The notes under the pieces are model-generated. The model did no database searches and was not told where the DNA came from. It worked only from the letters and a program-made list of their open reading frames with translations. Below, one piece after another: positions 46,623 through 55,487 of a DNA stretch of 64,000 nt. Made by a program: the position numbers and the translations under genes. Each line of letters begins with the position of its first letter. Position 1 is the stretch's first letter. Source of the stretch: Flammulina velutipes (taxonomy: Eukaryota > Basidiomycota > Agaricomycetes > Agaricales > Physalacriaceae); assembly GCA_011800155.1 (NCBI GenBank), contig CM022368.1, positions 930,001 through 994,000 of the forward strand. The letters are read 5' to 3'.

Positions 46623-47807
46623 ATGCTATTCACCACAACCTCCAAGCCCATCCTACTCCTTGTATTCGTCCTCGCCGCAGTGGCCGTGACCTCCGGCGCA
46701 CGCAACAACCCAGGAAAGCACCTAGCTCGAAGGAGTTCGTATTCCATCCATCCATCCTTCCTTCCTTCAAATACGTCGCTGACACGAACCCAACAGACCC
46801 CCAAACAGCAACCGCGCCCCCCAAGACCGGAGATCCAGGTCGTAAAAGGAGTACGTCCTCTCCCATACTTCCAAAGTTCGCCCGCGTAACATGGCAATAG
46901 ACCCAAAGGACACCACTGGCGCCCCTCCCGACTCTTCCTCCGATCCCAACCTCTCCGAACTCGACGCACCTGCTGCTCCGCCTTCCCGCCGTGGTCAGTC
47001 CTACATCATCTACACATCAATCTCCTCACACCCACACAGCCAATCCCAACCCTTCCCGCCGCGGTAAATCCCCAATTACACCCTCCCGCGCAGTCAAGTT
47101 ACTCACATACTTCTGAATTAGCCCCGCAAGACGAATACGAGGATGAAGATGACGACCAGCCGGAGACGGAGACGGAGACGGAGACAGAGACGGAGTACGA
47201 GGATGAAGATGTCGACCAGCCGGAGGACGATCCTCCCGATTCTCAATCCCAACCAACCGTAGAAACTGAAACTGAAGACACTGTACCACGGAGTCTAGCA
47301 TGGAGTGAGTTTCTTTTTCTAGTTCAGTGAGCGGTGTCCTTACTAGACTATATATATAGTTTCGCCTCGCTGGCTTCCCCGAGGTAGGGTTTCTTTTATC
47401 CCGTGTCGAGCATACCTTAACTGCAAATATCCATAGCACCCCAAGACTCCGAGCCTATTGAAGATGTCAATCCTCCGGACGCTCAACCGCAGGCACCCCC
47501 AGAATTAGAAGAACCAGTACCAGAAACAGACGGCGAAGATCCCGCAGTCGCACGGTCATTGACTCAGAGTGAGTAAAATTCGGATTCAGAATCTAGTGTG
47601 TGGCGTGCTGACAGACGACCAGTCTCGCCTCGGTGGCTCCCCCGATGTGGGTTTTTTCTTCTATCCCGTGTCGAGACGGCTGCTCATACTTTATAATTTA
47701 TAGCACCCCAAGATACAGATGTAGATGGGGACACTCAAGGCGGCGGCGCCTCATCCACTAGTCCAGATACAAGTGAGTCTGATGGTGGTGGATCAAAGAC
47801 GTCGTAA
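46623..47807 (+). CDS. Secreted acidic low-complexity protein with duplicated exons
   Basis: Unrecognised. The first exon encodes a clear signal peptide (MLFTTTSKPILLLVFVLAA, then VAVTSG). At least nine exons follow, and every intron I can place is phase 1. The product is rich in Pro, Glu, Asp and Thr. Related exons begin APQDEYEDEDDDQPE, APQDSEPIEDVNPP and SPQDTDVDGDTQGG. The first two end in VPRSLAW and VARSLTQ. Each of these is followed by a 24-nt micro-exon (47360-47383 and 47623-47646) encoding the same peptide ISPRWLPR. A run of Thr-Glu repeats lies in the exon near 47160-47195. The stop is TAA at 47805-47807. No catalytic motif or cysteines for a small secreted effector fold are present. 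It may be a cell-wall or extracellular matrix protein, but that is a guess. Confidence 0.6.
47360..47742 (+). repeat. Tandem exon-intron duplication inside the secreted-protein gene
   Basis: The block from the micro-exon through the following intron to the start of the next exon occurs twice: 47358-47447 and 47621-47714. Shared strings include tcgcctcg-tggct-cccccga, tatcccgtgtcgag within the intron, and atagcaccccaaga at the acceptor and exon start. The duplication thus covers exon and intron together. Confidence 0.75.
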
Positions 47808-47949
47808 ATAGTGAGTTTTTGTTTTGTTCGTGCCAATGTGGCGTACTGACTGACGACCTCTATGTGTAGGTCTGTTTCGTATAGTTGGGAATAACACACT
47901 CTTTTGTTCTCGTGTCTGCTACCGATTGTGATGGTAAGGTCTTGTTATT

Positions 47950-48021
47950 AGCAGCATGGCGCAGTGGCAGCGCGCGGGGCCCATAACCCCGAGGTCACTT
48001 GATCGAAACAAGTTGCTGCTA
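47950..48021 (+). tRNA. Initiator tRNA-Met (CAT), copy 3
   Basis: This 72-nt tRNA is identical to copies 1 and 2. It is intronless, with a perfect acceptor stem and GATCGAAAC T-loop. An open frame starting inside it (47956-48372) is a by-product of the tRNA sequence. Confidence 0.93.
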
Positions 48022-48381
48022 ATAATCCTGAACCAAAGAATTTTTTCTTACAGCACCGGAGCAGCCAGCGTCCATTGGCCCGCCGAAGTTCCTACCGCGA
48101 CGAACCACCAACGTCTTCTTTGCCGGCACTATCTAAAGCACGGATCCAACTTTCTCTCCATCTTCGTCGCCCAGCCCGTCAATCATGTTTCGTCTCACAT
48201 CACAAGGACTCAAGAAACCACGTACCCACACCCATGTGGAAAAAGCGAGTACTGGGAGCTTCGCGACGATGCCCTCTTCGGCAAGGAACCTATGCAAGGA
48301 CGAGGCGCTACGAATCGAGATTCACCGGCTGCAAGCCTCCTCCGTCGGCGCCAGTTGCATATTACTATATAATGGCTTCCC
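48022..48381. other. Region between initiator tRNA and repeat-rich element
   Basis: Overlapping frames with Arg- and Pro-rich translations run through here, but no single frame reads as a gene. One frame gives PPKFLPRRTTNVFFAGT before a stop and another MFRLTSQGLKKPRTHTHVEK. This may be a decayed gene fragment. Confidence 0.3.
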
Positions 48382-50124
48382 CATCAGGAAAAACCTTTTT
48401 TCTACCTAACGATCCAGCCAATCTACGTATATCGCGTAGAAACGGGCTTTTCTACGTAGTCCTACGTAGCCTCTGTATGAGCTAGTGCCGCTCTACGTGG
48501 TATACATAGTGCCTGTGCAAAGAGTACGTAGAGAATATAACACTGCCGCATTGCTACCTATATGTCGTAAGCTACATACACTAAAGCCATGAAATCTTTC
48601 AATCAGGTGGCGACGATCTGCTAATGATTGTCGCCGCCCAGTGCCGCCTTTCTCGGCATTGGGACCGGGTCCGTCCCTGTCCGTCCAAGCTTTGGACCCG
48701 TCGCACGACTATCGGCGCCTGCTCAAAAGGAAATTAATGATGATGAATTGTTGCCTATGTCAAACGGAAGTCGACACGAACATTTTAAAATCATTATCAT
48801 TTAGCTGGCTGATTTCAAGACTGGCACTGGCAGTGCTTTTCTGGGTGGCTGTGTCAATGTCGTTGGCGAAATTTTCGTATGAACACAGCCACGAAGATCA
48901 TGTGACAATGTTGGACTTGTCTCCTACTCTCAACCCATTCGCTTAAGTCAGGTCCTCTTGGCTCCCCAATCTCTCCCCTCCTTTTCGCTGCCGTCTTGAG
49001 AATGCCAACAAATCAAGGGGCATGGCTACCACTGGATCATAGGCGAGTTGAAGAGATCCCGAAGACAGGTGTATCCCCCACGACGGTACCACTTTCGACT
49101 CGACTATCCACCTGTCATGATGACTTCCACTGCCGTGACGACGACGACCCGGGATTGGCCATGAACTGCGACGACGATGACGACGACAAACGAAGACAAA
49201 CGACGACGAACGACAACGAACGACGACGATGAATGACTTACCGCCACCACCACTACCACGGCTCCGACCTCGAGGACCATCACTGGATCGAGAACCACAA
49301 TTGCGACAGTCAATGCGATGAGGACCACAACTGCACCTGGAATGACTGCGCTTACGACGGGAACTACACCACTGCGATTGTGACGACTACGCCTGCGACT
49401 GCGACGACTGTGACGACTACGCCTGTGATTGCCACTGCGATGACTGCGACGACTCTCCTAGGAGGATCACGACTGCGACACCCACGACTGCGACACCCAC
49501 GACTCCGACTCCGACGAAATCGATATGTGTCATCTATTTTCTTGCACGCACTTCTCAACACCTTGTCGTAATAGCTATGATCCAAGTGAGTATTGCATTC
49601 TGTCTTGACTCTTCCTTACACTAACCTTCCCCCAGGCCCTTAGTTGATGCTACAGTGCGACAGCGTCTTCGCTCGCTCATCGCAATGCCAATGCTTGACA
49701 TTCGCCACTACGCTCGCCACTGCGATATCCGCACTCACTCAGGATAGAGGAATGAGCTGGAGGTGAGCTGAAGGTAAATGGGATCGATGACTCTGATTAC
49801 AGCAACGACGGCGACGACACAATAGGCGCTCAGACGAAGGATCAGGAATGTCACTCATGTATATGAGAAGTAGATACCTGCCCAATATACTCCCTTTCCA
49901 TGTTATCCTGCATTTGAGACGTGTAGCGCTACAATAAGTGTCTGAAATTGGACTCTACTATAGTCTATCATACGCCTCAGTGTATCCTACGTAAGTCTAC
50001 GTAGAGTGCTGTAGTTGATATACTGTGCCTATGTAGGCCTACGTAAGGGGGTACCTGTCTACTTGGCTACCTGATCTATGTAACCCTACGTAGATCGGCA
50101 TAGACAGGCAATTTTTTCCTGATG
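48382..50124. mobile_element. Candidate non-autonomous element with short inverted ends and TACGTA subterminal repeats
   Basis: The two ends carry a perfect 12-nt inverted repeat, catcaggaaaaa at 48382-48393 and its complement at 50113-50124. Next to each end, and pointing inward, are clusters of the palindrome TACGTA within ctacgtag-like strings: about four near 48420-48540 and five near 49985-50100. Such subterminal motifs are typical of DNA transposons. The 1.74-kb interior has no recognisable transposase; it contains triplet-repeat DNA. No convincing target-site duplication is visible, so the exact ends are unproven. Confidence 0.5.
49130..49520 (+). repeat. CGA/GACGAC triplet-rich low-complexity tract
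   Basis: Runs such as gacgacgac, cgacgacgatgacgacgac and repeated tgcgacgac blocks dominate, with a 13-nt direct repeat of cgacacccacgac near 49476-49503. The tract lies within the candidate element at 48382-50124. All three frames read as low-complexity peptides, so coding is unlikely. Confidence 0.6.
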
Positions 50125-50158
50125 CCCGTCACATCTTTTAGAAGCCTTCACCTCAATC

Positions 50159-50323
50159 ATGTCGTTCGATTCGGCCAGTGAGAAATTTGGGAAATGTGCG
50201 ATACTTGGGGAGGAGGACGCAGATGTTGCTGCTAAGCTCACTGCTGGGACAAGCATCCTGCTTGACGATAAGCAGGCCGCTCGGCTGAGGTACCTCTACA
50301 TCGAGTTCCAAATACGAGAGTGA
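50159..50323 (+). CDS. Small open reading frame next to the repeat element, doubtful
   Basis: A 54-residue frame reads MSFDSASEKFGKCAILGEED and ends RYLYIEFQIRE before TGA. The start context (tcaatcATGT) is acceptable. It resembles a first exon of a soluble protein rather than random sequence but has no family I recognise. It may be a fragment left beside the element ending at 50124. Confidence 0.25.
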   Translation: MSFDSASEKFGKCAILGEEDADVAAKLTAGTSILLDDKQAARLRYLYIEFQIRE

Positions 50324-50554
50324 TGAGATTTACACTTTTGGATTCGGGGCAACGATGGATCTGAGTGTGGGTTCTTTTGAGGAAAATCGAGTTGAAGCGT
50401 GTGGCCACATCTCTTCTTCTTGTATGTACTAGATACATACCTTCGCCAGATGATTATTCGTTGACCCCTTTACGACGAGGTGCGGGATAATGCAGCTTCC
50501 TATTCTTTTTCTTGCTGCCCCGCAAGCCGCATATGCGAATGGGGAGGAGCATCA

Positions 50555-51000
50555 AGAGGTGGCAGATCTCTGGATCTTGGACCACGTTCCCACGATACCC
50601 CCCCCCCTCGAAAAGGAAAACACACGCTAAACGGCAATAGCTCAGTCATGTCCTCTGACCTCAACGTATGCCGTGGCGCGTTTCTTTCGAGCCCTGTATC
50701 TGAGGTCGTTCAGCCTTGCTTGGCTCTATGAACCACTGATGTACTTCGAAGCTTTGAAAGTTGATTTTTGAAATGAATAATGTGCTTCTGTCGACTCCCT
50801 CGTGTCACGGTCTCTGACTTTCCATTCCAACCTTGGAAATATTGGAAACCTCTGTATAAGAGAAAGTGTACATTTTATAATCCTGCTCAAACTACATTAT
50901 CGATTTTACGCTCGCTGCGCCACATACGATCGAAATTGATCGCAGTGAGAGTTCTCGCGTGGCTTGATCGAGGTCCGAGATCCAGAGATCTGCCACCTCT
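50555..51000. repeat. Inverted repeat pair, 29 nt, possible MITE remnant
   Basis: The sequence agaggtggcagatctctgg, extending to ggacc, at 50555-50583 is repeated in inverted orientation at 50972-51000 with one mismatch. The arms are 388 bp apart. The enclosed DNA is non-coding and includes a poly-C run near 50599-50607. The flanks show no clear target-site duplication. The right arm ends 75 bp upstream of the membrane-protein gene at 51076. Confidence 0.55.
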
Positions 51001-51075
51001 CGGTCGAGTTTCTTCGCTTTGACTCCTTAACATAAACTATCATTATCAACACTACTACTGCTCAACATCCTACAC

Positions 51076-51930
51076 ATGTCTTCTCCTCGTCCTGAAGAAG
51101 ACACCTCAGCCGGCACCACCAACGTCAACTATCCTCCACCATCAACTACTCCTACTGCCTCGGCGGAAACCTGGGTGCCACTCATCCTGCGCTCATCGAC
51201 ATACATTGTCATGTTCTACGACATCATCCTACTTATTACATCCTACAATCGAAAAATACTGTTCCCTAGTCTTTGTGTCCTATCCAGTATCGCGGCATGT
51301 TGCCTGGTTGCGATGATTGCGTATGCGCTGTACAATCACATACAGGAGAACCCTATTACTCATGGCGCAGAGTGGCACTTCAGCCTGTGGGTGTTCTACA
51401 CGACCTGCGTTGCTTGTGCGTCCACTTTCTTATATTGGCGGGGCGTACAAACTCATCATGTTTCTGTTGTAGCCGCGGTGATATGCTTACATGTTCGCGA
51501 TGAGACCCACATCTTCCTGGCCGTACTGTCCACACCCCTTATCGTTGCCTTCGCCGTTCTCCTCTTCATAGGAATCAGTAATCTCTGTACTGGATTCACA
51601 TACCGGCAAAATGAAGTTTATATTCTGCTTGGTATCTATTCTCCCTCTATTCCCTTCGACTCAAGACTGACTAAGGACACATTTTCCAGTCGACCTTTTC
51701 CCCGCCTCAAAGAAACTTCCAGCTGTAAGAGCTTTCCTTTCTGATCTTCAAGTAAGTCTTCATGGATTTTGGCTTTCCTTTCGTTGATGTATCGTATCAT
51801 TTAGACTGTAACTGACTCGTTTGGTCGCTTGCCGAGGATGTGGCCGAGGCTACACTCACCAACGCCATTGCACTTTGACTGTGATGATGATGACCTGGAA
51901 GTGAAGAAGGGGCCTATGGACTTTGTGTAG
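51076..51930 (+). CDS. Predicted four-helix membrane protein of unknown function
   Basis: The start follows a run of CAACA/CTACTACT pyrimidine-type leader. A Pro/Thr-rich N-terminus precedes four predicted helices: YIVMFYDIILLITSY, LCVLSSIAACCLVAMIAYAL, FSLWVFYTTCVACASTFLYW and FLAVLSTPLIVAFAVLLFIG. The main exon (51076 to about 51628) then splices to an exon giving VDLFPASKKLPAVRAFLSDLQ, and a last exon giving TVTDSFGRLPRMWPRLHSP. The end is an acidic tail DCDDDDLEVKKGPMDFV before TAG at 51928-51930. The frame choice for the second exon (phase-1 join) avoids an in-frame stop, which supports it. It is not clearly related to the four-gene array and no family is recognised. Confidence 0.55.
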
Positions 51931-52508
51931 ACATGCTACGCTACTGTATCGTTTATCTTATTTGCTATGTATCCTGCCCTGTTTTCACGGTGATTCTGGC
52001 GCAGCCGCAGGTGTTTTCAGCGACGACGATGTCACTGTGGGGCATGATCTCAGCGCAATATTGGCACTGTCTTACCTCTCACAAAAACACTTGACGCATT
52101 CCCACCTTTTAATGGTTCCCTCGTATGGAAACCCACATCTGAAATTCCATACACATCGAGATAGAGCATAAGCCCAAGACCCCAAGTTGAAGCTCACGGA
52201 CACGCGAGCCGTTAAATCAGTCTTTTCTTCGATTCGCACAATCGTTCAACGTCTGGATCCGCTGTAGCGGCTCGTCCTTGAACTTCTTTCTTTCCGCCCA
52301 GTGGTTGAATTTGTTGCGAAGAAGACGCCTGACGCTGTCTTTTGAAAAGACGGGAGGTGGTCAAGTTCAAGCTTGAACTGCGCGCCGTGGGAACGTTTCC
52401 ATAAAGAGACTAATAACTATGATGGCGCTTTTCATCCTCCCCACTAACTCGAAGCAGAAACGCGCCTTGACACGTTAGTTAGAGGACCAATTCTCTCTGC
52501 GCCACCTG
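51931..52508. other. Intergenic region without a supported gene
   Basis: These 578 bp separate two plus-strand genes. A frame at 51923-52171 has no recognisable domain. The downstream half should include the promoter of the coiled-coil gene. Confidence 0.5.
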
Positions 52509-54357
52509 ATGTCGTCCCAAGGGCGAGTCCTACGCTCTTCAGGTCGCGTAGATGTAGACATTCCCGTGCCCGTCCCTCAGAAACGAAAGGCCCGCCGAAG
52601 CTCGAAGAATGATATCAACTCGGAACCCGTCGCGACGGCGCCTCTCACACCGCCAGCCTCTTCTTCGCCGCGAGCACAGACCACCATAGATCTGACTTCC
52701 TCGCCAACTCCGTCGCCCTCTTCTTCTCCAACAGCTCGCCGTCTCCATGGCCAACCATCTTTTGCTTCATCGTCTTCGCTTTCTTCGTTCCCTTCCTCTC
52801 CAGTCGCAAGTGCTAGTGCTAGTGACACCGTCGTTCACTCTACCGATTCCTCTGCTTCATCTCCATCTTCATCAAGTTCGCATAGCAAGAACGCACATAA
52901 CCAGACCCAGACTCAAATCCATCGCTACTCTGAATCCAAAAGCGTGCGTCCTCTCACTGCCACTCTATAATCATCGTATTCACTCAATTATATAGTTAAA
53001 GACCGATGTCCTAGACCCCATCCGCACTGCCCTACAAAAACTTGAAGACATCGATACTTCGCGTGAGGAGATGGAGCGGCGGGTGGAGCGGCTGGAGACT
53101 GAGCTGGAGGAAGAACGCCAGAAGCACGCTGCAACCGCCAGCCAAAAAGATACTCAACTCAGAGCGAGCGTGCTGCGCATATCAGAGCTCGCTGCTGCCG
53201 TCACCACTGCTCTGAAAGAGCGTGACGCCGCTCGCGCCCAAGCTGCCGACCTCCAGCATCGACATAACACCCTCTCCGCCTCGTTAGACACCCTCGCAGC
53301 GAAAGTCGCCTCTCTCGAAACGGAGCGCACGATGCACGCGGACGCGATGCTCCAGAATGATATCCTGGAGCGACAAGCGAGCAAAGCCTTCAAGGACCTC
53401 GACGAGATGCGATTCCGGTTCGAGGCGACGAAGCGGGAGTTGGAGGTTGTGAAGGAGCGGGAGCGATTGTTGGACCCGAAGGCATATTTGACTCTGAAGA
53501 TGCAGGCTGAGGAGGCGAGGCGGGAGCTGGAAGATGTTAAGCGGGAGGTGGAGCGCACGCGGAGGGAGAAGGAGGAGAGGGAGAGGATTGAGATGGAGGT
53601 GAAGAAGCTTAGGGAGATGGAGGCGCAGGAGAGGGCGCGTAAGGAGAGGGAGGAGCAGGAACGACTGGAGCAGGAGCGGGAGGAGGCGCGTCGACAGGAG
53701 GAGGTTCTGGCTGCGCGTGTGCGGATGCAGGAGATGCAGAAAGTCGAGGCTGAGCGCAAGAGAAAGAGGGAGATGGACGAGGAGGAGGCGAGGGTGTTGC
53801 AGGAGGCAGAGGCAGAGAGGAGGCGCCAGCATGCCATAATGTTAGAAGAAGAGAGGAAAAAGGCGGCGGCTAAGCGGGAGGCGACGCGTCAGCGGAAGTG
53901 GCAGGCTGCTACGGTCACCGAGCAAAAACGCTGCATCCAACGCGACCACGATTTGGGCATGTACAAACATTATGACCAGTGGCCACACTGGCATGATTTC
54001 TGCATCCGACGCTTCCAGACTGTTTTGGACGAGTTTATCATCGCGTCGTTCTCTGAGGCGCGTCCGATGACCGAGCTTAGCGTCCCGTGGCCGCTGTTGT
54101 CGTTCGGGCAGCCTTCGTTCAAACTGGATACGGTCACATGGGCGAGCACGGAGAAGTTTTTCAAGACTGTGGAGGAGTTGTTTCCGGCGCAGTATTCGAA
54201 GGTGTTGTCGGCTGCCCAGAGGGCGTTCCATCCGGATCGGTGGAGGTCGAGGAAGGTACTTGAGTCGGTGAGGGATGAGAAGGTTAGGGCGGCGATGGGG
54301 AAGGCTGGAAATGAGGTTTCGCAAGCAATTAATGCTCTTGTTACTGAAGAGCGGTAG
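52509..54357 (+). CDS. Coiled-coil protein with C-terminal HPD-containing (J-like) segment
   Basis: Two exons join by an intron of about 57 bp after TESKS-like coding (exon 1 52509 to about 52943; exon 2 from about 52998). Exon 1 is basic then Ser/Pro-rich and disordered (KRKARRSSKND). Exon 2 opens LKTDVLDPIRTALQKLEDID and runs about 270 residues of nearly uninterrupted coiled coil with heavy Glu/Arg/Lys heptads. The C-terminal 100 residues are globular: YDQWPHWHDFCIRRFQTVLDEF, then WPLLSFGQPSFKLDTVTWAS, and AAQRAFHPDRWRSRKVLESV. The HPDRW string and the following helix resemble helices II-III of a J domain, but the N-terminal helix is not obvious. The family occurs widely in Agaricomycetes with unknown role; an Hsp70 link is only inferred. 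Confidence 0.75.
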
Positions 54358-54728
54358 GGTTGAAACTGGAGAGGGTATGGTTATTGTAGTGCTTTGTGTT
54401 CCATCTATTTTGCTAGCTATGTGTCCTCATAATCTACTGTACCCAGTCCAATGTATTTGAATTCTCGTTCTGCACTGTCCAACTTGGCCTGAAGAATTAC
54501 TCAGATCACCCCGAAAGTCTCATGGCCTCATACAGAGATTGATAGTATTCCCACGATCATCGTCATCAATGTATACAAGCCGTCGCAGTCCGAAGGAAAT
54601 AGAATCTGGGGGTGATACCAGTGTAGCCTACCATTCCTCAGACGACGTCCCAATCCAACATAATCGAAGACTTTGTCTCTCCCCGGGAGTACACGATTGA
54701 CCTAAATTTGCTTTAACGAGTGTTGTCG
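54358..54728. other. Intergenic region without a supported gene
   Basis: This is 371 bp of 3' flank shared by the convergent coiled-coil gene and membrane-protein remnant. No feature is recognised. Confidence 0.45.
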
Positions 54729-55286
54729 CTATGACATACTAGTGCGATATGTCTGGTAGGGAGCCCGTATGGCGCGCGGGACCCAGCGTGTATCCTGCCC
54801 ATCGGGAACTATATCGATGAGGGGAGCATCTGAGATGGGAACGGATGCGTCCCGTTGGGTTCGACGTATAAATCCCTTGATACAAGCCGAGAACCAAATT
54901 GCGTGCATAGGGAAAACTAACATAACGATAATGGCGGGGAGGTAAGAGCCAGCAGTGACGGCGGAGCGATTCTGGGGCATGTAGTATGATACAGCGAGGA
55001 ACAAGTGGAAGGCCAGACGGGTCATGAAGAACGAGCCCGCGAACATGGCGTTCGATCGCAAGTGCGAGCAGGATACCTCTCTGCCCTCAATCAATCTTCC
55101 AGAATCAACCTAGTTCGTGGCGTAGAAAGCCGGTTACGGTGCGAATCCCTGACCTACATTCTTGAATCTAGCGGCTCCCTGCGCGGACCTACACTTGAAA
55201 TCATGAAGATGGTTTACACCATACCTTGACTAGCAATGGGAATTCAGCAAACATGGGAAACAAAAACAAAGAGGAAATGATCGACA
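54729..55286 (-). pseudogene. Remnant of a multi-pass membrane protein
   Basis: A minus-strand exon (54729 to about 55094) encodes two hydrophobic segments, MFAGSFFMTRLAFHLFLAVSYY and LPAIIVMLVFPMHAIWFSACI, then the basic stretch KGFIRRTQRD. An upstream piece starting at 55286 reads MSIISSLFLFPMFAEFPLLVK with a donor gtatgg. The segment between them meets an in-frame TAG after VRAGSR whichever GT-AG pair I use. The layout recalls the C-terminal half of TLC-type proteins, but the N-terminal helices are missing because the FunK1 promoter begins directly upstream. It is best read as a truncated relic; a short intact gene cannot be excluded. Confidence 0.35.
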
Positions 55287-55417
55287 TGTTTGGAATGTGC
55301 AGGGTCACGTGCTCTTTTATTTCTTTTGTTGCGACCACCACGATCGATTCGAGGCAATTCAAGTTTTAGTTGATTGTGAGTAATTCAACGAACAATGGGC
55401 GATTTTGCGCGCTGGGG

Positions 55418-55426
55418 TATATATAA
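55418..55426 (+). promoter_or_regulatory. TATA box of the FunK1 kinase gene
   Basis: tatatataa begins 70 bp upstream of the ATG at 55488 and is followed by a pyrimidine-rich leader. An in-frame ATG at 55395 lies upstream of this TATA box and is therefore unlikely to be the start. Confidence 0.55.
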
Positions 55427-55487
55427 CCTAACGTCGAGCCATCTTTACTTCCTACCACTTTCCTCTTCGACATATTATCTAACAAAT

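Noticed and set aside
47956..48372. 138-codon frame downstream of the initiator tRNA
   Set aside because: It begins inside the tRNA sequence and shares its first codons with it; no domain support.
53154..53837. 227-codon Ser/Arg-rich minus-strand frame
   Set aside because: Antisense shadow of the Glu/Arg-rich coiled-coil exon; low complexity caused by codon bias of the real gene.
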